Origin: Clostridia bacterium
GTDB lineage: Bacteria > Bacillota_A > Clostridia > TANB77 > CAG-508
Assembly (NCBI GenBank): GCA_017621295.1
Contig: JAGATI010000186.1
Location: forward strand, 1-6,108
Reading direction: 5' to 3'
Length of the DNA stretch: 6,108 nt
Shown here: in pieces, positions 1 through 5,464 of the stretch
Layout of the letters: each line of letters opens with the position of its first letter
Position numbering within the stretch: the first letter of the stretch is position 1
Notes under the pieces: generated by a model
The model's database searches: none
What the model was told of the DNA's origin: nothing
The model's input: the letters and a program-made list of their open reading frames with translations, nothing else
Program-made: the position numbers and the translations under genes

Positions 1-646
1 CTTTAATAATTTTCTTATAACAGCATATTCTTGTTTTGTAAATCCAACAAATTCATCTATATATATAACAGAATCATTAAAAAAGTCAGTTTCCTCTATT
101 TTTTCTGCAAGAATAGTTAAAACATCATTTTCATCTATATATTTATCTTTCAAATTATTTTGAAATTTCTCATATACAAGTAGCATATCTTGCATTTTAC
201 ATTTTAAATACTTATCCTCTGTATTATTTATTTCATCTTTAAATAAATCTACACTTATACCATGCTTTTTAAACTCTGTAATTTGAGTGCCTATTAACTC
301 TATATTTTCATCTGATTTACCTAAAAATTTTAAATTTTTCTTCTCATTCATTAAGATACTATAAATAAGCATAGCCTTACCGCATTTTGATAAATTTGTT
401 TTATATGCTCCTCCACCAGTCTCACCGAATTACTCTATATGCCATACGCCCAAAAGTAAGAACTTCTGCATTTATAACAGAACCTGTCCCTATATTATCC
501 ATAAGTTTTCTTTCAGCAGTAAAAGAGAATTGTTCTGGTGTAATAATATATATTTTCTTTTCTTTATTAATTCTATTTTTTATTTCTTGGTACATATAAC
601 TACTTTTTCCTGTACCAGATCTTCCGTAAATTAATCTTAAACTCAT
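1..646 (-). CDS. addB: AddB, helicase-nuclease subunit B (N-terminal part; +1 frame change at codon 74)
   Basis: N-terminal part of AddB, which with AddA forms the cytoplasmic AddAB helicase-nuclease that processes double-strand breaks for RecA recombination (the RecBCD counterpart of Bacillota). The start is ATG at 646, with AAGGAG (652-657) five bases upstream; a longer reading from 700 has no ribosome site. Residues 8-15 form a Walker A motif (GRSGTGKS), followed by the typical ITPEQFSFTAERKL (35-48) and NAEVLTFGRMAYRV (59-72). After Ile73 the frame meets CGG then TGA (422-424). Skipping one base at 427 opens the +1 frame (GETGGGAYKTNLSKCGKAML and onward, with IDEFVGFTKQEY near the left edge), which stays open to base 1 and is typical AddB. 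AddB proteins are about 1150 residues; some 214 are visible. The gene is either mutated or expressed through frameshifting. Identification is very secure; functional status is not. Confidence 0.93.
422..430 (-). other. +1 frame-change site in addB (ATT CGG TGA)
   Basis: On the minus strand codons 73-74 and the stop read ATT CGG TGA. The downstream AddB frame is one base ahead: dropping the C of CGG gives GGT GAG ACT, and reading CGGT as one arginine-like four-base codon gives the same downstream frame (RVI-x-ETGG). The x position lies in the conserved RV-ETGG region of AddB. CGG is followed at once by a stop codon, an arrangement reminiscent of the prfB +1 site, but I see no strong internal Shine-Dalgarno sequence just upstream. 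The frame change itself is read directly from the sequence; the mechanism is inference. Confidence 0.85.
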
Positions 647-651
647 ATGTA

Positions 652-657
652 CTCCTT
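652..657 (-). promoter_or_regulatory. Ribosome binding site of addB
   Basis: AAGGAG on the minus strand, five bases before ATG at 646. It decides the start in favour of MSLRLIYG over the ATG at 700, which has only AT-rich sequence before it. Confidence 0.85.
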
Positions 658-826
658 CTTGGTTTTCATATATTAGAAAATCTTCTAATACCTTTAACAT
701 TTAATCTGTTTTAATCATTTCAAAGTCTATATCTCTATTAATACTTCCTAATCTCTAGCTATCATAACATCATGATATGTTAACTATCTACATTACCAAC
801 TTCGAAAAAATCATATGCAATAATTT

Positions 827-855
827 TATATATTCTCAAAAATGTTATTAGTCAA
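827..855 (-). promoter_or_regulatory. Probable sigma-A promoter for addB
   Basis: On the minus strand TTGACT (855-850), a 17-base spacer, then TATATA (832-827). It lies between the ogg stop and addB and would give a leader of roughly 170 bases before the addB start. The -35 box overlaps one copy of an 11-base direct repeat (855-865 and 873-883). I recognise no riboswitch or other known element in the leader (647-820). Confidence 0.6.
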
Positions 856-883
856 ATTTTACTATATAACAGAATTTTACTAT
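855..883. repeat. Two 11-bp direct repeats before the addB promoter
   Basis: AATTTTACTAT occurs at 855-865 and again at 873-883, a period of 18 bases. The first copy abuts the -35 box of the putative addB promoter. It could be a tandem binding site, but in such AT-rich intergenic DNA chance repetition is quite possible. Confidence 0.4.
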
Positions 884-900
884 TATAAAAATTTCACCTT

Positions 901-1767
901 TTAAGCTTCTCTTTTCCAATAAAATAGATATTGTTGTGCAAGCCCAGCTAAATCTCCATACTTTTCTTTAGCAAGTTTTTCTATTATTTTTTTACTTACT
1001 TTATTCTCATCTTCATTTTTTATATATAGTTCATTCATCACCCTTCTGACCCATACATCTATTGGAAAAACTTCTAATCTCTTTAATGTAGAAAAAAGCA
1101 AAATACAATCTGCAACTTTAGGTCCCACACCAGAAAGATTAAGTAATTGTTCACGAACTTTCATACTATCTTGTTCTTTATGTAATTCTTCTAAACTTAC
1201 CTTTTTATCTAATATCATTTTAGCTGTTTCATACACTCTTACATCCCTAAATCCAAGCCCAAGTTTTCTTAAATCCTCCACACTTGCTTTTGAAAGTTCT
1301 TCTGGGCTCGGAAAAGTATAATAGTTTTCTCCATTCCAAATTATTTCATTTCCATATTTTTCAGAAATTCTTTTTATAATTCCCTTAATCCTAGGAATAT
1401 TATTATTTGCAGATATAATAAAAGAAATAATTGTTTCCCATAAGTCTTGATTTAATAATCTAATTCCTTCTCCATATTTTATGCTATTTTTAAGCGGTTC
1501 ATCTATTTTAGATAACTCTAATTTTATATTATTATAATCTCTATCTAAATCAAAATAGTTATGTACTTTTTCTTCTAAATTATCATCACAAATCCCTCTA
1601 ATAATTATATTATTATCTTCTTTTTTCACATTTGCTACACAATTTCCAAAAACTCCAGTATAACTTCCGTCAGTATTTCTATCCCACCTAAAACATTGAC
1701 CACATTCAAATATATGTACTGGATTAAATGCATCTATATTTTTTAATATTACTTCTTGTTCTCTCAT
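901..1767 (-). CDS. ogg: 8-oxoguanine DNA glycosylase/AP lyase (OGG1 type)
   Basis: Bifunctional glycosylase that removes 8-oxoguanine from DNA and nicks the resulting abasic site, the first step of base excision repair. The 288-residue protein has the N-terminal OGG1 beta-sheet domain with ECGQCFRW (21-28), the QDLWETIISFIISANNN stretch (107-123) that matches the conserved SFI-S-NNN region of OGG1, and the helix-hairpin-helix-GPD element LSGVGPKVADCI (211-222) followed by FPIDVWVRR (234-242). By homology Lys217 is the Schiff-base lysine and Asp237 the catalytic aspartate. The C-terminal AGLAQQYLFYW matches the family end. The start is the first ATG after an in-frame stop; the nearest Shine-Dalgarno match (AAAGGA, 1781-1786) is 13 bases away, rather far. 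The gene stands alone between the fic terminator and addB; the next gene is also DNA repair. Intact, with no unusual residues. Confidence 0.93.
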   Translation of the reverse strand: MREQEVILKNIDAFNPVHIFECGQCFRWDRNTDGSYTGVFGNCVANVKKEDNNIIIRGICDDNLEEKVHNYFDLDRDYNNIKLELSKIDEPLKNSIKYGEGIRLLNQDLWETIISFIISANNNIPRIKGIIKRISEKYGNEIIWNGENYYTFPSPEELSKASVEDLRKLGLGFRDVRVYETAKMILDKKVSLEELHKEQDSMKVREQLLNLSGVGPKVADCILLFSTLKRLEVFPIDVWVRRVMNELYIKNEDENKVSKKIIEKLAKEKYGDLAGLAQQYLFYWKREA

Positions 1768-1795
1768 CTTTTATAGATTATCCTTTCGTCACTAT

Positions 1796-1825
1796 ATTTT
1801 ATCATTTCTATTTAAATTTTATCAT
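1796..1825. repeat. Two 10-bp direct repeats before ogg
   Basis: ATTTTATCAT at 1796-1805 and 1816-1825, with a 20-base period, lies between the fic terminator and the ogg start. On the minus strand each copy reads ATGATAAAAT and resembles a -10 box, so the ogg promoter is probably here, but I find no convincing -35 partner. Confidence 0.35.
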
Positions 1826-1834
1826 ATGAAATAC

Positions 1835-1881
1835 AAAAAATAAAGGAATTAGCACCTTTATTTTGCTAATTCCCTTTTTTT
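1835..1881. terminator. Bidirectional Rho-independent terminator after fic
   Basis: Perfect 10-bp inverted repeat GGAATTAGCA (1845-1854) and TGCTAATTCC (1864-1873) with a 9-base loop. On the minus strand it is followed by TTTATTTTTT (1844-1835), ending fic transcripts. On the plus strand it is followed by seven T (1875-1881), so it can stop either direction. It separates fic from ogg, implying that ogg has its own promoter. Confidence 0.88.
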
Positions 1882-1915
1882 ATATTTACTTAAATAAATT
1901 AGAATGATACTCACA

Positions 1916-2647
1916 CTAATTCACTTCATCTGATACCTGATTTATTACTGATTCATAATCTTTTAGCTTCTCTTCCAATCTTGTTTGGCATTTCTTTAAA
2001 ACTTCAACTAAAGGCTCTATATCTCCTGTTGTTTGTGCAATATATAAAGATTTCCTATATTCCTGATTATATTCATCATCAATTGAAATAAGGTCAACAT
2101 TATTTTCTAAACATTGTCTAAATATAATAAATCTCCCAATCCTACCATTTCCATCTTGAAACGGATGTATATGTTCAAATTTCTGATGAAAATCTGCTAT
2201 TGCATATAAATCTTTTTTACTCTCTTTCCAATCTTCAAATAAATTAAACATACTATTCTCAACTAAATTAGGTTCGCATAGTTTTAAATCTGTTTTTGAG
2301 AGTCTATTTGCATATTTCTTCCACTTACCTATATTGTCTATTTCATCATCTACACTTCCCTTTTTTAAAACTCTGTGCCAATCCCACAATAAATATTTAT
2401 CAAAAGGTTCTTCAAGTGTATTAATGACTTTATCAAATAACTCTAGAGAATTTCTAGTTTCTATAACATCATCTAAAAAATGCTCACCCTTTACTTGTTT
2501 TTGCTCTAATAAATCTATCAAATTTTCCTTGCTAAAAGTACTTCCTTCAAGTTTATTTGAATGATATAAATACTCTATTTTTATAGCATCATATGCCGAA
2601 TTCTTTATTTTAGATAATTTTTGCATAACTTTAATAGATATCTTCAT
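1916..2647 (-). CDS. fic: Fic-domain protein AMP-transferase, class II (N-terminal inhibitory motif)
   Basis: Fic enzyme, expected to transfer AMP (or another nucleotide moiety) from a nucleotide to a hydroxyl group of a target protein in the cytoplasm. The 243-residue protein carries the full active-site motif HPFQDGNGRIGR (161-172): His161 general base, Asp165 for metal, GNGR for phosphate binding, preceded by the usual HQKFEHI. Residues 30-35 (SNKLEG) match the inhibitory-helix motif (S/T)xxxE(G/N); Glu34 would block ATP until displaced. This makes it a class II Fic, self-inhibited by its own N-terminus. The segment before the active site (NIGKWKKYANRL, 105-116) is the likely target-binding flap. 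The start ATG has AAGGA (2654-2658) six bases upstream; the stop is TAG. A RelB/DinJ-type antitoxin gene lies 144 bases upstream in the same direction. The target is unknown; roles as toxin or as host-protein regulator are both open. Confidence 0.92.
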   Translation of the reverse strand: MKISIKVMQKLSKIKNSAYDAIKIEYLYHSNKLEGSTFSKENLIDLLEQKQVKGEHFLDDVIETRNSLELFDKVINTLEEPFDKYLLWDWHRVLKKGSVDDEIDNIGKWKKYANRLSKTDLKLCEPNLVENSMFNLFEDWKESKKDLYAIADFHQKFEHIHPFQDGNGRIGRFIIFRQCLENNVDLISIDDEYNQEYRKSLYIAQTTGDIEPLVEVLKKCQTRLEEKLKDYESVINQVSDEVN

Positions 2648-2653
2648 ATTTAT

Positions 2654-2658
2654 TCCTT
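2654..2658 (-). promoter_or_regulatory. Ribosome binding site of fic
   Basis: AAGGA on the minus strand with a six-base spacer to ATG at 2647, supporting MKISIK as the start rather than the internal Met8. Confidence 0.75.
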
Positions 2659-2741
2659 GTATAATATATCTTAAAATTATTTATATTATACTTACCTTTC
2701 TATATAAATTATTACCTCTTTTAGTTTAGCATATTTTTCAA

Positions 2742-2755
2742 CAATTTGTTACAAT
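2742..2755 (-). promoter_or_regulatory. Possible operator-like motif before fic
   Basis: The minus strand reads ATTGTAACAAATTG here. A near copy, ATTGTAACACTTTG (12 of 14 identical), lies on the plus strand at 3109-3122 over the -10 box of the antitoxin promoter. Between this site and fic there is a TATAAT-like sequence but no clear -35 box, so the fic promoter cannot be fixed. A shared regulator is a guess. Confidence 0.3.
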
Positions 2756-2759
2756 TGAT

Positions 2760-2790
2760 AAAAAAGCTAAATTTATTAATAAAAGAGCTT
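2760..2790 (-). terminator. Possible weak terminator after the antitoxin gene
   Basis: Directly behind the antitoxin stop the minus strand reads AAGCT (2790-2786), an AT-rich interior holding the palindrome TTTATTAATAAA, then AGCTT (2768-2764) and a run of six T. The stem is short and AT-rich, so it may be leaky; if it works, fic needs its own promoter. Confidence 0.4.
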
Positions 2791-2791
2791 A

Positions 2792-3079
2792 TTATATTCT
2801 TTCATCGTTGTTTATTTCCTCCAATATTTCAGCTAAATTTTTGTAACTTTTATATTTATCTGGATTATTTATTATGTCTTTAGCTTCTATTGCCTCTAAC
2901 ATTTCCTCACTATATTTTGGCTTTTTTATAACAAATGGGATACTATCAGTCATAACAACTTGTTTTAAAAAGATTGTTACCGCTTCAGCTATGTTCATTC
3001 CTAAAGCATTTAATGTTGTTTCTGCTTCTTTCTTTAATTCTGGTTCTATTCTTATATTTAAGGTTCCTGTTTTAGCCAT
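2792..3079 (-). CDS. RelB/DinJ-family antitoxin (no RelE/YafQ toxin beside it)
   Basis: Small ribbon-helix-helix DNA-binding protein of the RelB/DinJ type II antitoxin family, 95 residues. The N-terminus (TGTLNIRIEPELKKEAE, 4-20) supplies the beta strand and first helix; NALGMNIAEAVTIFLKQVV (24-42) and SIPF (46-49) are the hallmark of the family. The C-terminal part (50-95) is charged and helical, as expected for the toxin-binding tail. Start chosen at MAKTG because GGAGG (3088-3092) lies eight bases upstream; the ATG at 3094 overlaps that site and cannot use it. Such proteins normally bind and neutralise a RelE or YafQ ribonuclease encoded directly downstream and repress their own promoter. 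Here the next gene is a Fic enzyme 144 bases away and no RelE-like frame is present. It may be an orphan, may act in trans, or may be paired with Fic. Confidence 0.85.
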   Translation of the reverse strand: MAKTGTLNIRIEPELKKEAETTLNALGMNIAEAVTIFLKQVVMTDSIPFVIKKPKYSEEMLEAIEAKDIINNPDKYKSYKNLAEILEEINNDERI

Positions 3080-3087
3080 ATGTCTTA

Positions 3088-3092
3088 CCTCC
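3088..3092 (-). promoter_or_regulatory. Ribosome binding site that sets the antitoxin start
   Basis: GGAGG on the minus strand, eight bases before ATG at 3079. It overlaps the upstream in-frame ATG at 3094, which is therefore unlikely to be the start. Confidence 0.85.
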
Positions 3093-3108
3093 ATATTTTC
3101 ATATCTTT

Positions 3109-3137
3109 ATTGTAACACTTTGCCATTACATTGTCAA
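3109..3137 (-). promoter_or_regulatory. Sigma-A promoter of the antitoxin gene, with inverted repeat
   Basis: The minus strand has a consensus TTGACA (3137-3132), a 17-base spacer and TACAAT (3114-3109), ending about 30 bases before the start codon. An inverted repeat TGTAA (3111-3115) / TTACA (3126-3130) covers the -10 region and spacer, a plausible autoregulatory operator for a ribbon-helix-helix protein. The promoter is strongly supported by sequence; the operator role is inferred. Confidence 0.8.
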
Positions 3138-3187
3138 TTTCGTTATATTATTATTTTCTAAATTATGTGCTTATATTCTTATAATAT

Positions 3188-4058
3188 TTATCTTCTCTTA
3201 AACCCTTTTCCCCAAGTTTCCCTCGCATTACTAATAACAATAAAAGCCTTTTTATCTATTCCGAGTTGCTATCTCTTTTATTTTTATAATTTCACTTCTT
3301 GACCCCACACAAAATAACATCATCTTTTCATCCTGTTTAAACATTCCTTTAGCATAAATTCCAGTACTACCTCTATTTACTTTTTTACTAATTTTATTAG
3401 CAATCTCTTTATACTTTGGAGATATAATAAACATCATTTTAGTAAACGAAACACCCTCAAAAATAATATCTATCATTTTTCCCATTAAATATATTGCAAT
3501 TGCAGAATACAAGCCAATTTCTACTTCTTTAAAAACAATTACATTAAGCGTTACAATTGCAATATCAATAATCATAATTAGATTACTTGTCTGGAAATGT
3601 TTTTTATATGACTTAACAATATAAGAAAGTAAATCTGTTCCCCCAGTAGAAGCAAATGCCCTTAAAATAATAGCAGTTCCCAATCCCATCAAAACACCAC
3701 CATAAATACAAGCAAGTAATCTATCTTGAGTAAAAGCTTCATATTTATCCAATATATCTATAAAAACAGACAATAATATAGTTCCAAGCAGCGATTTAAC
3801 TAAAAACTCCTTTCCTATTCTAAAAAATCCTAAAATTAATAACGGTATATTTAATATTAGCATAGTTGTTCCTAAAGGCACTTTAAATATATAATATGCC
3901 ACAGTAGAAATACCTGCAAACCCTCCAGTAGACAACTGATTAGGAAGTAGAAAAAAAGATGTACTAATTGCCATAATTAAACATCCTATACTAATTTGCA
4001 TAAACTCTATTACATATTTTTTTAATAATAATTTTCTCTTTATCCTTGTATACTTCAT
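3188..4058 (-). CDS. YitT-family membrane protein (DUF2179), +1 frame change near the C-terminus
   Basis: Integral membrane protein of the YitT/YqfU family, whose molecular function is not settled. About six membrane segments can be seen in residues 17-200, with family motifs STGGFAGIS (43-51) and ASTGGTDLL (136-144). The cytoplasmic C-terminal DUF2179 domain starts near 209 (RGSTGIYAKGMF, 229-240). Translation in one frame ends at 3252 after 268 residues, with ...KEIAT-RNR-stop. Dropping one base in the CGG codon (3261-3263) restores IDKKAFIVISNARETWGKGF to a stop at 3188-3190, giving 289 residues, the usual family length and ending. Start is ATG at 4058 with AGGTGA (4064-4069) upstream; a GTG at 4067 overlaps that site. 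The ribosome site lies inside a perfect hairpin, so translation may be controlled. The frame change may be a mutation, an error, or programmed. Confidence 0.9.
3252..3266 (-). other. +1 frame-change site in the YitT-family gene (ACT CGG AAT AGA TAA)
   Basis: The minus strand reads ACT CGG AAT AGA TAA in the upstream frame. The conserved DUF2179 end (IDKKAF...GKGF) is in the +1 frame beginning ATA GAT AAA. Omitting one base of CGG, or reading CGGA as a single codon, joins them as KEIAT-x-IDKKAF with no residue missing or extra compared with the family. Together with the addB site this is the only in-frame CGG in the window. Confidence 0.85.
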
Positions 4059-4059
4059 A

Positions 4060-4102
4060 AAAATCACCTATATTACAATTATTTGCATATATAGGTGATT
4101 TT
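4060..4102 (-). promoter_or_regulatory. Perfect 14-bp hairpin holding the ribosome site of the YitT gene
   Basis: In the minus-strand transcript AAAATCACCTATAT (4102-4089) pairs with ATATAGGTGATTTT (4073-4060) over 14 bp with a 15-base loop. The 3' arm contains AGGTGA, the ribosome site of the YitT-family gene, and ends one base before its ATG. The stem would hide the site. The run of T closing the arm also makes it look like a terminator, so it could act as an attenuator or as the 3' end of upstream transcripts. No known riboswitch class is recognised. Confidence 0.7.
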
Positions 4103-4149
4103 ATACTATTTTAAATCTATACAATACATTCTTATGGTAAAATGAGTCT

Positions 4150-4178
4150 ATTATATTTTCACCAATTAAATGTTTTAA
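4150..4178 (-). promoter_or_regulatory. Possible promoter of the YitT-family gene
   Basis: The minus strand has TTAAAA (4178-4173), a 17-base spacer and a perfect TATAAT (4155-4150). It would give a leader of about 85 bases that includes the hairpin at 4060-4102. The -35 box is only a 4/6 match. Confidence 0.45.
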
Positions 4179-4193
4179 GTACAGTTTTGGTTA

Positions 4194-4210
4194 AACAATT
4201 ATAAATTGTT
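4194..4210. repeat. Short inverted repeat between the radical SAM and YitT genes
   Basis: AACAATT (4194-4200) and AATTGTT (4204-4210) with a 3-base loop. No T run follows on either strand, so it is not a typical terminator; it could be a protein-binding palindrome or chance. The rest of the 4059-4268 gap shows only the promoter and hairpin listed separately. Confidence 0.4.
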
Positions 4211-4268
4211 CATATGTCTTTTAGTAAAATATACGAAATATATATTATTTTCGAATATTGTTAGAGAG

Positions 4269-5327
4269 TTATTTTACCTTAATACATTCTTCATAAGTCT
4301 TTAAAATATTAACTTTAAATTCTCCTGGTCTTATAGACTCATCTGAAGTAACATTTACATCTACATCATATAATTCATTTAGTTTTTTTATATTCTCTTT
4401 TTTGTGACCAATAATATTATTAACATTTAGAGGATTTGCCTTCACTTCAACAACTTTTACTTTTGTATTAAATTGTTTAATATGTTCAAGTATACTATCA
4501 TACCACATACTAGACTCTACCAATTGTCTAAAAGCTGGATGATATGGACCTGCTACTACTTCACTTTCATTGTGTCCTGGTTCATCAATTGTATTAGTAT
4601 TTTGAAGCCCCAAACGTATAACTTTTATATTCTTTTTATTAAACATTGCAACTATTTCCTTACATCTTTCAACAGCCTGATTAACTGTTAATGGAATATA
4701 TTCGTTATTTTTATATTCTTCTTCTAATTTAGTCCCCTTAATAACTAAAACTGGGTAAATTCTAACTATTTTAGGTTTTAATTTTATTAATGATTTAGTA
4801 GTATTTATTTCATCTAATTTTGTACTTTCTGGTAATCCAACCATCATTTGATGCCCTAAAATAAACCTCTTTCTTCTTATTAATTTTGATGCTTTTTTTA
4901 CATCTTCAAATGTATGTCCTCTCTGACATCTTGATAATATATAATTATTAGTTGATTGTACACCAAGTTCAATTGTTTTTACCTTATATTTTTTCAATCT
5001 TTTTAAAATTTTTTTATTAATATAATCTGGTCTAGTAGAAATACGAATACTATTTACCTTTTTTCGCTTAATATACTCGAAAGCTGTTTGTAATAGTTCT
5101 TCTTGAACTTCTTCTTCTATCCCTGTAAAACTGCCTCCAAAAAAGGCAACTTCTACATACTTATTATTATCTTTAAAATTACTTAAATAATATTCTATTG
5201 TATCCCTTACATCTTTAGCAGTTACTTGTTTGGATTGTCCACTAATAGTTTTTTGATTACAAAAAGTACAACTATTTGGGCATCCCAAATGAGGTACAAA
5301 AATTGGTATAATGTATTCTTTTTTCAT
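4269..5327 (-). CDS. Radical SAM protein, Elp3-like, without acetyltransferase domain
   Basis: Cytoplasmic radical S-adenosylmethionine enzyme of 352 residues. Cys16, Cys20 and Cys23 (CPNSCTFC) form the CxxxCxxC motif that binds the [4Fe-4S] cluster. Further family motifs are FFGGSFTG (62-69), ISTRPD (96-101), ELGVQS (120-125) and HQMMVGLPEST (159-169), followed by a radical SAM C-terminal extension (about 190-345). This is the Elp3-like group often annotated as elongator protein 3-like or coproporphyrinogen oxidase-like; the GNAT domain of true Elp3 is absent, so tRNA uridine modification should not be assumed. Its substrate is unknown. The start ATG has AAGGAGG (5334-5340) six bases upstream. 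It follows rnc, as in many clostridia, where smc usually comes next; here a YitT-family gene does. The frame is intact. Confidence 0.9.
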   Translation of the reverse strand: MKKEYIIPIFVPHLGCPNSCTFCNQKTISGQSKQVTAKDVRDTIEYYLSNFKDNNKYVEVAFFGGSFTGIEEEVQEELLQTAFEYIKRKKVNSIRISTRPDYINKKILKRLKKYKVKTIELGVQSTNNYILSRCQRGHTFEDVKKASKLIRRKRFILGHQMMVGLPESTKLDEINTTKSLIKLKPKIVRIYPVLVIKGTKLEEEYKNNEYIPLTVNQAVERCKEIVAMFNKKNIKVIRLGLQNTNTIDEPGHNESEVVAGPYHPAFRQLVESSMWYDSILEHIKQFNTKVKVVEVKANPLNVNNIIGHKKENIKKLNELYDVDVNVTSDESIRPGEFKVNILKTYEECIKVK

Positions 5328-5333
5328 GCTTTC

Positions 5334-5340
5334 CCTCCTT
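5334..5340 (-). promoter_or_regulatory. Ribosome binding site of the radical SAM gene
   Basis: AAGGAGG on the minus strand, six bases before ATG at 5327, a near-consensus site implying good translation. Confidence 0.88.
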
Positions 5341-5397
5341 TTGTGTATTTATAAATTATTATTTTTTAATAACTTAAAATAACATCATTATTTAAAT

Positions 5398-5427
5398 AAG
5401 ATATATGTAGCCTACTCTATAAGTCAA
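5398..5427 (-). promoter_or_regulatory. Possible promoter of the radical SAM gene
   Basis: The minus strand has TTGACT (5427-5422), an 18-base spacer and TATCTT (5403-5398). It lies in the 137-base gap after rnc. No terminator is seen in this gap, so readthrough from rnc is also likely. Confidence 0.45.
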
Positions 5428-5464
5428 TTTATAACATAAGACTTTATAAATTATTCTTAATCTT

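Noticed and set aside
387..599. Plus-strand frame of 70 codons
   Set aside because: It is antisense to addB, resembles no family, and lacks a ribosome site.
647..700. Upstream ATG at 700 as the start of addB
   Set aside because: It has no ribosome site and adds a non-family N-terminal stretch; ATG at 646 has AAGGAG at ideal spacing and begins with the conserved Walker A region.
2334..2564. Plus-strand frame of 76 codons antisense to fic
   Set aside because: Serine/leucine-rich composition typical of a shadow of an AT-rich gene; no ribosome site.
2874..3161. Plus-strand frame of 95 codons antisense to the antitoxin gene
   Set aside because: Hydrophobic shadow of the antitoxin frame, crossing its promoter; no family resemblance.
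422..3266. Simple sequencing error linked to the TCGG/CCGA motif as the cause of both frame changes
   Set aside because: Not excluded but disfavoured: the same tetramer occurs in ogg (near 1307) and fic (near 2597) outside the CGG frame and causes no shift. Read-level data would settle it.
4194..4210. Hairpin as terminator of the radical SAM gene
   Set aside because: The 7-bp stem has only two G:C-containing positions at most and no T run follows on the minus strand.
4473..4691. Plus-strand frame of 72 codons antisense to the radical SAM gene
   Set aside because: Shadow of a conserved intact gene, with no start signals.
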